Shown piece after piece: positions 24,766 through 33,770 of a stretch of 64,000 nucleotides of DNA (its first letter is position 1; the number at the start of each line of letters is the position of its first letter). The stretch is from an uncultured Alphaproteobacteria bacterium (GTDB lineage: Bacteria > Pseudomonadota > Alphaproteobacteria > RF32 > CAG-239): assembly GCA_934248075.1 (NCBI GenBank), contig CAKQKH010000005.1, positions 21,851-85,850 of the forward strand, written 5' to 3'. The notes under the pieces are model-generated. The model was not told the origin of the DNA. It was given only the letters and a program-made list of their open reading frames with translations, and did no database searches. The translations under genes were made by a program, and so were the position numbers.

Positions 24766-26159
24766 AAAGGCTTTTGGCCATATTGCTTTGCGGTTTGGGA
24801 TTGTTGGGTGGACAAGTCGTTTTTGCCCCGTCAAGCTATGCTTTTTTAAAAATGGATATATCCAAAGCGGCCAACAAAGCGGTTACTTGGTTTAAGACTA
24901 TGGCTGCTAAGTGCCAAACTGTTATTGACAGCGTGCAAAGTTCACAGTTCGGCCAATTTGTCGGCAAAGGAATTGAATATACCAAAAAAGGCATAAAATT
25001 TGCGCAAGAAACCTATAATCGCGGCATGGAGTTGTATGGACAGGTGGTGGATAGTGCCGAATACAAGGCAACCATGATCTCTAAAGACATTGCGGTGGCC
25101 GGCAAAGAGCTTAAGGAAATTCAAGAAGAAAAGCTCAAAAAGCAAAAAGATATTCAAGCCGAGCTTGACTTACTCAAAGAACAAACTGAGGCTAAAATTA
25201 AATCAGCTCAAACCAATCTTGGCATAGCGGCGCAGGAGTATGAGAATACAAAATCCGGAGATGCCGAGTTTGAGCCAACGTCGGAACTGCAAGCTCTGGA
25301 AGATGAGATCAATCAGATTCAGGAAGATTATCAGCAAAAAGAAGCCGAACTGCGAGCTAAATTTGATGAGATTGAAGAACTCTATAAAAATCAAATTGAA
25401 ACTAAAACCGAGCAAATTGCCAATCTAACCAAATCTTTGGCCGCCACGGCTTCTAATACAGATTTATTTAAGAATGAAAATGTTATCAGTGATGAGGATT
25501 CGGCCAAAGCTCTAAAAGAAAATGAGAGCAAGATGTTTACCACCGAGCCTCCCAGCGTTAAGACCGAAAACAAAATCTTTGAGCGCCGGCAGCAGGCCAG
25601 AAGTGATGCCGTTGAGCAGGCTCTGGTGATTAGGGGAGATTATTTGTTGCGTCGTCAGGCCGCAGTGGATAAAATTGAAGGCAAAGAGGGGCTTGCAGAT
25701 ACAATGTCCGGTGAATCTGAAGGCTCCGGCGTTTCAGCGGAGGTTTTGGTTGAGCAACTGAACTTGTTGCAGGATTATATCAACATTGTGTTGGCAGATT
25801 TAACGCTGCAAACTTCTATTGAGCTAGGTTCTATGCGCAATGTTCAGGCCGCGCCGTCCAGTACAAAGTTTAATCTGTGCAACTATGCCGATCCCAAAGA
25901 TGTCGGCGCTAAGGGGTTAAAAAGCTCTTTGTCTGATGCCAAAAACAAAGTCGCCGCCGAAAGTGGCAATATAATTAATAAAGCGCAGGAGGCCAAAGAT
26001 AAAGTTACCGATGGTGTTAATAATCTTAAGACCAAAGGCGAACAGGCGGTAGCAAAGGCCGGTGAGCTCAAAAATCAGGTTGAAGATGGTATTCAGACGG
26101 TAAAAGATGTTGCTGATGAGGCGCAAAATATATCTACTTCGCTAGAGGGGATGCTGTGA
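24762..26159 (+). CDS. Exported coiled-coil protein, VirB5-position 5
   Basis: A 465-aa protein with a signal peptide (about 1-28, ending SYA). A helical region with one Cys (KCQTVID) and a long coiled coil (about 105-235) follow. The helical domain at about 270-375 contains VEQLNLLQDYINIVLADLTLQ and a Cys in NLCNYAD. A second helical tail with KDKVTDGVNNLKTKGEQ-type repeats ends it. The helix followed by a conserved Cys is similar in layout to the protein at 21408-22670. The function is unknown; location in the VirB5 slot suggests a pilus or periplasmic component. Confidence 0.55.
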   Translation: MKRLLAILLCGLGLLGGQVVFAPSSYAFLKMDISKAANKAVTWFKTMAAKCQTVIDSVQSSQFGQFVGKGIEYTKKGIKFAQETYNRGMELYGQVVDSAEYKATMISKDIAVAGKELKEIQEEKLKKQKDIQAELDLLKEQTEAKIKSAQTNLGIAAQEYENTKSGDAEFEPTSELQALEDEINQIQEDYQQKEAELRAKFDEIEELYKNQIETKTEQIANLTKSLAATASNTDLFKNENVISDEDSAKALKENESKMFTTEPPSVKTENKIFERRQQARSDAVEQALVIRGDYLLRRQAAVDKIEGKEGLADTMSGESEGSGVSAEVLVEQLNLLQDYINIVLADLTLQTSIELGSMRNVQAAPSSTKFNLCNYADPKDVGAKGLKSSLSDAKNKVAAESGNIINKAQEAKDKVTDGVNNLKTKGEQAVAKAGELKNQVEDGIQTVKDVADEAQNISTSLEGML

Positions 26160-29100
26160 TGATGAAACGTTGGTTACATATTTTACTCTTTATGTTTCTG
26201 ACTGTGGCGGCTGTTCCGGTGCAGGCTTTTTGGGGGTTGGCGATAGATCCGTATCCCATGCCTGACTTTATTGATGAGGCCGTGACATTTTTGCGTTCTG
26301 CGGCCAGTTTGTCAAATAACACTCAAAAGGTTATTAAAACCGGCGTTGATAATGTCAATAATCTGAAAGTCGCGGCGCAGTCGCTGTTTGAGGGAGATTT
26401 AAGCACATTAGTCAGTGCCGCTAACATTAATCCTGGCCAGAAAAAAGCCGAAGTCTGCGTTTATAAGGGACATCGCTATAAAAACACTTCGGATAAGCAG
26501 GTTTATAAACTTACTAAAGCCATTTTGCTGCAATATCCAGGCAAATCGGAGTTGGAGCGTCAGGCGTTTGAGGCGCGCCGCGAAAAATTTTATCGTGAAA
26601 CCGTTGTGGAAGTATTCACTGCGGCAGAGCTTCTTAAACAAGATCTTGATAATCGCATCAAACCGAGAGTTGACGCCACAATCAAATGCGTGACCGGCGA
26701 TTCGCAAAGTTGCGGCAATAGTTCAGCCAACGGCAATAACGATGCTATAAATGCCGAGGGCGACGCATGGAGCGCGGTGGAAGATTTGTACACCACGCTG
26801 CTTAAGGTTACGGCACTGCGGGCGCAGTTGGTTGCGGCTCAGGCTATTTATAAATCTACTCCGTCTGCCTATGTTGACGGCGTTGCCGAACAATCAGTGA
26901 TTAGTAAAACTGATGACGAGGAAGAAAACAGCGCGACCGAAGAGCAGACACAAGCGGCTTTGCCGCTGGGCAGGGTGTATGCATCGGCCAGCACTCACCA
27001 GTCGTCATCGTTGGTTTTTGCTCAGATCGGTTTGGCGGATAATCCCAAAACCGCCGTTTCTTCAGCATTGTCCAGAGTTGAAAGCGTTGCTTCCGGTGTC
27101 GATCGCAAGGTTGATGACGCCTTTATGTTTGTTACTCCTCCTAACGCGCCTTTAGCACACCCTTATGTCTATGAAGCGGATAAAATGGCTGAGTTGGAAA
27201 AACTTTCGCCGATAGAAAGCATTGTTAACACGGCTACCGAGGTGCATAATCAAATTCATCGCCTGAGCGATTATCGTGACGCCGCCAAAAGTTTAGATGA
27301 AATGCGCCAACGATATGAAAAAGCGCTAAACGCATTGCGTATTGCCGATGATTGCGCTCAAAAATATTTGGCTCGCCATTTTGATAACCCTCAAACCATC
27401 TGGGGCGCCAAAGGTGATATTACCGATTATGATTCGCGAGATGGCGTTTCCGGTTGGGCTTTTCATACTTATGAGACGGCTAAAGCCAAGCAGACAGCTG
27501 ATGCCGGTGATGACACCAGCGCTGCTCAGGCATCAATTGCCAGCTCCAGCGGCAATATAGTGTCTCCAGATGTCGATTATGAAAGTGTCGATCTGGATAC
27601 TCCGTCCCAAGCTAATGAAGATGTTGTGCAAAGTGAAAAATTTTCAGTCAGCGGCTCTACCAAGGAAGAAAAGGCCTCGGAGGAGTCTCGCCAGACCCAG
27701 ATGATGATTTGGCAAATAGGCTCAAATGCTTCCAAACTGCTGGCATCAGACTATAAGGTTTGGAAAGGACAGCCTAAAACAGCTGCGCCTTTCCCCGTTT
27801 GGCAGGATGTAAAGGCATTTTATGATCAATACCTCAAATTGAAATATGAAAATATTAAACAATACCTGAATTCTGTATCGTCTAATGATATATTGGCTCT
27901 TGCCGCTGCGCACATTCAGCAGGACAATGCTGTCAGTGATGACTTGCTGCAGAAAAAAGATAAAATTCTTGCCGTCGCTGAGCAAAATATTGAAAAGATA
28001 ATGGCTGATTCCGAACTGCCAAAAGAGGATGACGGCGGATTGGCTCGGCTAAAAAAAGAGCGTAAGGCAATTGCCGCTCAAATTGATAAGGCATCAGATT
28101 TGCTCAAGCAATATAGTGACGAGCTTGCAGATTTGCGCAACAAGTCGCAAGATGATGCCGGCACCGCCATGCGTGATGAGGTTACCGCCAGAGAAGAATT
28201 TCCGGACAGCTTGGAAGGAACTCCGACCGGCAAAACCCCTAAGTTAACGGTTGATAAATCTGATGCGCAAAGTGACAAGTTCAAAAATGCTATTGCCGCC
28301 AATAAAAAAGATTTGGGCACTGCCGCTATGGAAGTTAAGGTTGCCGCCCAAAAGGCTAAAATTGTCAGCTTGGAACAAGAGCTGAAAGATAAAGATGTGG
28401 AAATTTGGAAGACCAACAGAAAAGCAATGCCGAACTTTATCGAAAGATATAAAGCGCGGCAAAAAGCGCGTCTGGACAAGTTACGCAAAATCGCCGAAGC
28501 TCGCGATATAACCAATGAAAACAATCAGGCCGCCTCCGAATATCAAAATGAAGTAAAAATGACGTTGCTCAAAATATTGCCCGACAAAGTTAAGTTGCCC
28601 AAGAAAAGGAAAAATGCCGCACTGCTCCAAATTTATAATCTGTTGAACCAAAGCGCCAAAGAAAAATTAAAAATAAAATTGTTAATGGCAATGAAGACGG
28701 TTGACGATGCTTATGGCGAAATCAAAGCTCTTGGCGAAGGTAAAGATGATTTGTATAATCCGGAATTATACTCGCAGATAAAGGAAATCCACCAAAATAT
28801 GATCAATACGCTTAAGGCGCAAACCGTTACGATTACTGCCGGCAATGTTTTGACCGTATCGCAAATTCCGGTTTTTGTAAAACTTGTGACCGGTGATACT
28901 TCTCCGGAAACTGAAGATTATTTTGTCGGCAGCAGCGGTAAATTTCGGGATCTGAAGGCTCCGAAAGCTATATTTGCCCAGAACCTGCCGCCGGTGCGTG
29001 AGGCTTTTCACTTTGATGAAGTGGATTTTGAAAATGTATTGTCTGCTAATGAGGGCAATACCGAAGAAGATATCAATGATGAAAACGATAAGGAGTTTGA

Positions 29101-30298
29101 TAAGCTAGAATATAAAGATTCCGAACACAACCGCACTATCAAGGCCGAAAACTTTTTGAAGGTCGGCGGCGACATTCCGCCGGTATGGCGCTATATGCTC
29201 AGAGACAAAGCCTTTGTTGAACGAGATATCGATTTGAATCAAATCATGCCGGATATAAAGGAATTTGAAGCCATATTAGAAAGTAAAGAAAGCACACCTA
29301 AAGAAAAAGAAAATGCTAAGAAGCGCATAGATGATTACGACCATTGTTTGGATGTGACGTTCTTGCGCGGTGGTTATATGCCTTGCCGAATTAAAGGTAC
29401 TTCTTACTCTCTTGATATCAATAAAAACGGTGAGATTATTGAACTTCACGATGGTAATGCTAATGAGCGTGTGGAGTGTCCGTATATAGAGCGACGTTTT
29501 GTTACCTCTGCTTTTAATTCTGGAGTAAAACCGTATAGTACTCTGCGCAAAGTTAATCTTGATATTAAGGACGGAGGCAACGTTTCAGCTGGTTGCGTTT
29601 CCAGTGAATTGGGAACTTTGTTAGAGGCTAAGACGGACGGAACGTTACAAATCCGTGAGCCGGTATTTAAGGCATTTTACTATATATTGTTTGAAAAGCG
29701 CCATTCTGGAAATCTCAACAAGCGCAATTCAGAACTCAGCAAACGCAAGGAAAAGAAATTGTCTAAATATCTGATCAAATATGACCGGGCGCCTATGTCA
29801 TCTAACCAAATCGGCGAGTTTTTGACTTATTCCGAAAATGAGCGCAATATCCGAGACCAGCTCAAAGAAACTCAAGATCAATATGATGAGATGATGACAA
29901 AACTTTTTGAGCAGCTGCGTGAATATGGTTATGAGCCAGCCGCTAATCTTGATATGGCCAAAGACAGCGACTATAATCTGGTGCGCTCAAAGTTAGATGC
30001 CATTAAGAACCTTAATGTCTCGGAAGCTCTGCTGCAAATTGCCGATGTCGATGTTAAGGAAAATGATGTGGTGGCTGAGCGAATTGACAATCTTAAAAAA
30101 GTTTTGGCCGCTTTGCAAAAAGACAAAGATGAAGAAACTATAATTTCGGGAATGGTAGAAGAGCAGAATGATCTGGATTCGGAAATCAAATCTACTCGCA
30201 TTAACAATAGCGCGGTAGATAATTATGTCAAAAAAACTAAGGACGATTCTTCTGCCAATGAAACTATCGCGGATATTCCGTATTGCGCAGCTTATTAA
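26159..30298 (+). CDS. Giant exported protein (1379 aa), VirB5-position 6
   Basis: An exported protein with signal peptide MMKRW...VQA (about 23 residues). The N-terminal domain (about 80-260) has Cys residues (AEVCVYKGH, IKCVTGDSQSCG). The motif SSSLVFAQIGLAD near residue 285 matches SLVFA in the first protein of this block. A long mixed helical region follows (about 380-900), then a probably globular domain with more Cys (about 1010-1170, CLDVTFLRGGYMPC) and a helical tail. It lacks obvious enzyme motifs. It could be an extended VirB5-like tip adhesin or a periplasmic scaffold. The ATG at 26159 is chosen; GTG 26156 and ATG 26162 are alternatives. Confidence 0.55.
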   Translation: MMKRWLHILLFMFLTVAAVPVQAFWGLAIDPYPMPDFIDEAVTFLRSAASLSNNTQKVIKTGVDNVNNLKVAAQSLFEGDLSTLVSAANINPGQKKAEVCVYKGHRYKNTSDKQVYKLTKAILLQYPGKSELERQAFEARREKFYRETVVEVFTAAELLKQDLDNRIKPRVDATIKCVTGDSQSCGNSSANGNNDAINAEGDAWSAVEDLYTTLLKVTALRAQLVAAQAIYKSTPSAYVDGVAEQSVISKTDDEEENSATEEQTQAALPLGRVYASASTHQSSSLVFAQIGLADNPKTAVSSALSRVESVASGVDRKVDDAFMFVTPPNAPLAHPYVYEADKMAELEKLSPIESIVNTATEVHNQIHRLSDYRDAAKSLDEMRQRYEKALNALRIADDCAQKYLARHFDNPQTIWGAKGDITDYDSRDGVSGWAFHTYETAKAKQTADAGDDTSAAQASIASSSGNIVSPDVDYESVDLDTPSQANEDVVQSEKFSVSGSTKEEKASEESRQTQMMIWQIGSNASKLLASDYKVWKGQPKTAAPFPVWQDVKAFYDQYLKLKYENIKQYLNSVSSNDILALAAAHIQQDNAVSDDLLQKKDKILAVAEQNIEKIMADSELPKEDDGGLARLKKERKAIAAQIDKASDLLKQYSDELADLRNKSQDDAGTAMRDEVTAREEFPDSLEGTPTGKTPKLTVDKSDAQSDKFKNAIAANKKDLGTAAMEVKVAAQKAKIVSLEQELKDKDVEIWKTNRKAMPNFIERYKARQKARLDKLRKIAEARDITNENNQAASEYQNEVKMTLLKILPDKVKLPKKRKNAALLQIYNLLNQSAKEKLKIKLLMAMKTVDDAYGEIKALGEGKDDLYNPELYSQIKEIHQNMINTLKAQTVTITAGNVLTVSQIPVFVKLVTGDTSPETEDYFVGSSGKFRDLKAPKAIFAQNLPPVREAFHFDEVDFENVLSANEGNTEEDINDENDKEFDKLEYKDSEHNRTIKAENFLKVGGDIPPVWRYMLRDKAFVERDIDLNQIMPDIKEFEAILESKESTPKEKENAKKRIDDYDHCLDVTFLRGGYMPCRIKGTSYSLDINKNGEIIELHDGNANERVECPYIERRFVTSAFNSGVKPYSTLRKVNLDIKDGGNVSAGCVSSELGTLLEAKTDGTLQIREPVFKAFYYILFEKRHSGNLNKRNSELSKRKEKKLSKYLIKYDRAPMSSNQIGEFLTYSENERNIRDQLKETQDQYDEMMTKLFEQLREYGYEPAANLDMAKDSDYNLVRSKLDAIKNLNVSEALLQIADVDVKENDVVAERIDNLKKVLAALQKDKDEETIISGMVEEQNDLDSEIKSTRINNSAVDNYVKKTKDDSSANETIADIPYCAAY

Positions 30299-30306
30299 GA
30301 AAGAAT

Positions 30307-31071
30307 ATGCAAATGAGTCCCAATCAGATTGAAAACGGCAAACAAACTCTGGCGATTGAGAATCAATCCGCCGGTCATCCTGAGTTTATTACTCAGGTTG
30401 AAAGACAGAGTGAAGGCGCCAAACTGACTTATTATTTATGGCTGTCTCGCTTTTTTATCGTCATGGCGACAATTTCGTTGCTGTTGCTGATTAGTTCGTC
30501 TTTGGCCTTGTTTAGATTGGCGCCAATGGTAACAGTTGAGCCTTTTCTAATCATCAATCAAGACGCATCTGAAGAAATTGTGCGCGATGAGCCTATAACC
30601 ATGGATATGCCTTCGCGAGACAAACTAATGAAATTATTTATTCGCCAATATGTGATTTTGCGTAATACCATTATTAATGATCCTACGGAAATGCGTTCGC
30701 GGTGGCGTCCGGGGGGAATGGTTAACTATCTTTCCTCGCCAGATGTTTATACGGCGTTTTACAAAAATGTTTCCACTATATGGGAAAATATGTTTAGACG
30801 AGCCTTGGTTCGCGAGGTGGAGATTATTTCCGTAAATCGTCAGGGCGGAGCTAAAAGTCCGGTTTGGAAGGTTGATTTTAAGACTTATGATCTTTATGAT
30901 GATGTTGGCCGCAGCCAGGCGCAGAAAGAATCTACCTTGCGGGTTCGGTATTGGACAGCTTCTGTTACCGCGCATTTTATAAAAGATCGGATGTTTATGG
31001 GGCGGAGATTGATTAATCCGCTGGGCTTTACGGTGATCAGATATTCACAAACCGAGGTCGAAATCTTCTAA
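30307..31071 (+). CDS. virB8: VirB8-like inner-membrane protein 1
   Basis: A 254-aa bitopic protein: cytoplasmic N-terminus, one TM helix (about residues 45-67) and a periplasmic VirB8/DotI-type domain. The closing motif NPLGFTVIRYSQTEVE is the typical VirB8 C-terminal strand, and RYWTASV lies upstream of it. VirB8 is an assembly factor of the inner-membrane complex. The start at 30307 is favoured over the in-frame TTG at 30283, which would overlap the previous gene; the ribosome site is weak either way. A second VirB8 lies 300 bases downstream. Confidence 0.85.
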   Translation: MQMSPNQIENGKQTLAIENQSAGHPEFITQVERQSEGAKLTYYLWLSRFFIVMATISLLLLISSSLALFRLAPMVTVEPFLIINQDASEEIVRDEPITMDMPSRDKLMKLFIRQYVILRNTIINDPTEMRSRWRPGGMVNYLSSPDVYTAFYKNVSTIWENMFRRALVREVEIISVNRQGGAKSPVWKVDFKTYDLYDDVGRSQAQKESTLRVRYWTASVTAHFIKDRMFMGRRLINPLGFTVIRYSQTEVEIF

Positions 31072-31096
31072 TTTGTTGATAAGTATATTCAAGCTG

Positions 31097-31124
31097 TTAG
31101 ACATTTAAACTAAAAGAGTATAAT
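31097..31124 (+). promoter_or_regulatory. Candidate sigma-70-type promoter for the VirB7-VirB11 block
   Basis: TTAGAC, a 16-base spacer, then TATAAT. The 14-mer CTAAAAGAGTATAA (31110-31123) is identical to the one before the first VirB2-like gene. It lies in a 103-base gap between two T4SS genes. Confidence 0.45.
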
Positions 31125-31174
31125 TTTATATCAACTGGGAATTTATAATTTGATTTTATAAGAGGCAGTCTTTT

Positions 31175-31363
31175 ATGCATAAATGTTCTAAGCTATTGAT
31201 TGTGTTTGTTTTGTTTCTGCTGGCGGGGTGTTTTGGCTCATATTACGAGCCGGAGCCGGTTGGCGTTGGTAAAGGCAGTGATGAACTAAAATTGTCTCCA
31301 TGCGCTTGCATGGAGGTGGAATTGCCTAAAAATTTACCGGATTGGTTTGTGGCAACAATTTAA
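31175..31363 (+). CDS. virB7: VirB7-like small lipoprotein
   Basis: A 62-aa lipoprotein with signal peptide and lipobox LLAGC at about residues 15-19. About 43 mature residues follow, with a further Cys pair (PCACMEVELP). Size, lipobox and position between two virB8 genes and just before virB9 fit VirB7, which stabilises VirB9 at the outer membrane. Sequence similarity to a named VirB7 cannot be judged by eye because the family is too short. It is preceded by AGAGGC and a promoter-like sequence. Confidence 0.65.
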   Translation: MHKCSKLLIVFVLFLLAGCFGSYYEPEPVGVGKGSDELKLSPCACMEVELPKNLPDWFVATI

Positions 31364-31378
31364 GTTGGAATTAGTTAC

Positions 31379-32104
31379 ATGGCTGAACAAATAGGAACAA
31401 ACCCCAATAATCGTCGCCTCATCGGCAATAGCGCGCAGGCTCCTCGCCGGCGCCGCGATTCTGATGTGTTCGTGGCTAATGTCGGAGAAAAGCGCTATTT
31501 GTGGACGGCCAGAGCTTTTGCGGTCATTACGGCCTTAAGCGTTTGCTGTAATATTGTGCTTATCTTGGCTATTTTTCAGGTGTTGCCGTTGTATCGGGTG
31601 GAGCCGTTTTTGCTCACGTTTCAAAATCGATCTGAGCAAGTTTATAATATTCAGCCCATTAAAGACGGCTTGCGCAATCAAAAAGCCATAACCGAGATTT
31701 TTGTGCGTGAATATGTCTTGTTGCGCAGTTCTTTTTCTCGCGACGTGCCTGAAATGGAGGCTAGATGGTCAACGGACGGACCGATTAAGGAAATGTCTTC
31801 GCCTAAAGTCTATCAGGACTTTTTGGACGGTACTGCTCAAAAGGCCTTGAGCGTCATTAATAGTCGGGGGCTGAGCCGCGAGGTTAAGATTCTTTCGGTT
31901 AATGAGCTGACAAACGGTATTTGGCAGGTTGAATATGAGACCAGAGATATGTATCCGGAATCAACCAAGCCGGAGGTAAATTATTGGACGGCATCGCTTA
32001 ATGTGTCGTATCGTAAGAAGAGTGTTAAATATGGTGATAGACTGAAGAATCCTGTCGGTTTTACCGTAACCAGATATTCTTTGTCTTTCAATAAGGTGGA
32101 GTAG
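31379..32104 (+). CDS. VirB8-like inner-membrane protein 2
   Basis: A 241-aa bitopic protein, paralogous to the VirB8 at 30307-31071. The layout is a basic cytoplasmic N-terminus (RRRRDSD), a TM helix at about 42-66, and a periplasmic domain. The domain has YVLLRSSF, WTASLNVSY and the final motif NPVGFTVTRYSLSFNKVE. Both paralogues share L(Y/F)R(V/L)(E/A)PxxTVEPFL-like sequence after the TM. Two VirB8 copies are typical of the Rickettsiales rvh systems, where one may be a specialised or regulatory subunit. It lies 15 bases after virB7 and 7 bases before virB9. Confidence 0.85.
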   Translation: MAEQIGTNPNNRRLIGNSAQAPRRRRDSDVFVANVGEKRYLWTARAFAVITALSVCCNIVLILAIFQVLPLYRVEPFLLTFQNRSEQVYNIQPIKDGLRNQKAITEIFVREYVLLRSSFSRDVPEMEARWSTDGPIKEMSSPKVYQDFLDGTAQKALSVINSRGLSREVKILSVNELTNGIWQVEYETRDMYPESTKPEVNYWTASLNVSYRKKSVKYGDRLKNPVGFTVTRYSLSFNKVE

Positions 32105-32111
32105 CTTAGCT

Positions 32112-33761
32112 GTGTCTTTGAAGTTTTCTAAAATATCAATTTCGTTGATAGCCGCGGCCGGAATATTCGGCTTTTGCTCTTTTGCCGCCGCGCAGGTTGA
32201 TCAACAGGTTATGGATGCCAGCGCTGAGCAGGCTCAAGGCAATTATCAGCCCATGAATTTGGGGTATGCCGGTTTTAATTCTTTGGGCATGACGCAGGCC
32301 GCGTGGTTGGATCCGTTGCAAAATCTTGGAGAAGGACAGAGCAAACCGGCCTATTCGCGTTATTATTGGTCACCGGATCTGGTTTTGCCGATTCGCGTTC
32401 GTGAGGGCATGATAACATTGGTTAATTTTCCAAATTGGGAAATGATTGAAGATATCTTTATCGGTGATAACGCCACGTTTGACGGGCAGATATCAAGTCC
32501 TAATTCTTTGATGTTATATCCGCGTAAGGGGGCTAATGTTGGAGTTGACACCAATATCATCGTTTTTGGCCGCTCCGGTAATCGTTATGTGTTTTATGTT
32601 AAAAGTGAGGCGGTTAACACTGAGCGTCTGACTAACTCGATTATAGATATTGATGTTATTGGCGGTGAGAATGGCGGTTCGTCGGGGGCGGCTAATTTTG
32701 GCGGAGCTTCCGGCGGCGTGTTGGGCGCTCATACCGGCGGTACGGTTTCCAACGGCAAGTCGGTTGATGCCAACTACACCAGACGTTTTCAAAAAAGTGA
32801 TTGGTTGAAGTCTATTCCGCTTGATCCTTCTAAATTCCGCTTTGATTTGGAGGTTTATGTTCCAAATCCCGATGATGTGGTGATTGCTCCTGAGCGTGTA
32901 TGGCGCGATGATATCTTTACTTATATTGATTTGGGCAAAAAAGCTCTGAATATGATGCAACGTCCGGTTGTCAGCATGATTGTTGAGCGTATAGAAGTGC
33001 CGGTTGGGTTCCGCACTAAAGGGCCGGACAATCGTCTGATTATTGTAGAGGGTGTTGGCGATATGGTTTTGCGCAACGGCAAACGTATCATCTGCATCAA
33101 ATTGCGCCGCTCTGATGAGAGTGGTATGGAATATGCTATTGATTCAGCTGATTATTTGCCGCCTAGTTGGGATGTTCCGGCTCCTCTGCCGGAGAGCGCC
33201 AACAGCAACTCCGATTCGATGGCGGCAGGCCGTGGTGCGGCGGCGTCAATTCCGGGGCAATATGATGTGCAAATCGGCCAAAGTCAGGTTGTGGTGCCGC
33301 AATACGGTTCCGGACAAGGAGTGTCGGGTGTTGCCGGTTCGACATCTGGCGGCGTTGGCATTGGTTTCCAATCTGGCAGTGGCGCAGCGGCAAATTTTGA
33401 CTACTCCAAAATGCAGCGTATAAGCTACAATGACAATGGCGGACGTTCTAATCCTTATGTTCAGCAATACGGCTATGGGTCAGGGTTTAGTGATAGTGCT
33501 GGTTCCAATATTTCAATTGAGCTTGGCACAGATGACAATGTCTCTAATTTGGAAAAATTATGGGATAGACTGTCTTCTCAATACGGAGCCGATCTAAAAC
33601 GCTATGAGCCGTTTTTCTCGGTTGACGCGCCGGCAGACGGTCAGGGAAAAGAACTGTTTCATTTGCGCATCGGGCCTGTTAAAACTCTGGAAGAGGGGGA
33701 TAAAACCTGCGGTATCTTAGGACGTAACGGTGTGTTCTGCAGCGTGGTTAGGACGCAGTGA
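32112..33761 (+). CDS. virB9: VirB9-like protein with C-terminal SPOR domain
   Basis: A 549-aa exported protein with a signal peptide ending AAA before QVDQ. A VirB9/DotH-like beta domain covers about residues 90-340. It shows the family pattern of hydrophobic strand, GD-x-(x)-F/W, L-x-L-x-P, then N-x-x-V-x-x-x-x-R-x-Y: IFIGDNATF, LMLYPRKG and IIVFGRSGNRYVFYV. A Gly/Ser-rich linker (about 360-470) follows. The last 70 residues carry a SPOR-like domain: LFHLRIGPVKTLEEG, then a Cys-containing helix and FCSVVRTQ. SPOR domains bind denuded septal glycan, so this VirB9 may be tethered to the cell wall. GTG start. Confidence 0.8.
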   Translation: MSLKFSKISISLIAAAGIFGFCSFAAAQVDQQVMDASAEQAQGNYQPMNLGYAGFNSLGMTQAAWLDPLQNLGEGQSKPAYSRYYWSPDLVLPIRVREGMITLVNFPNWEMIEDIFIGDNATFDGQISSPNSLMLYPRKGANVGVDTNIIVFGRSGNRYVFYVKSEAVNTERLTNSIIDIDVIGGENGGSSGAANFGGASGGVLGAHTGGTVSNGKSVDANYTRRFQKSDWLKSIPLDPSKFRFDLEVYVPNPDDVVIAPERVWRDDIFTYIDLGKKALNMMQRPVVSMIVERIEVPVGFRTKGPDNRLIIVEGVGDMVLRNGKRIICIKLRRSDESGMEYAIDSADYLPPSWDVPAPLPESANSNSDSMAAGRGAAASIPGQYDVQIGQSQVVVPQYGSGQGVSGVAGSTSGGVGIGFQSGSGAAANFDYSKMQRISYNDNGGRSNPYVQQYGYGSGFSDSAGSNISIELGTDDNVSNLEKLWDRLSSQYGADLKRYEPFFSVDAPADGQGKELFHLRIGPVKTLEEGDKTCGILGRNGVFCSVVRTQ

Positions 33762-33770
33762 TAAGCGGCA

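Noticed and set aside
30283..30306. Upstream TTG start for the first VirB8
   Set aside because: It would overlap the preceding gene by 16 bases and adds eight residues (LRSLLRKN after the start) without a ribosome site.
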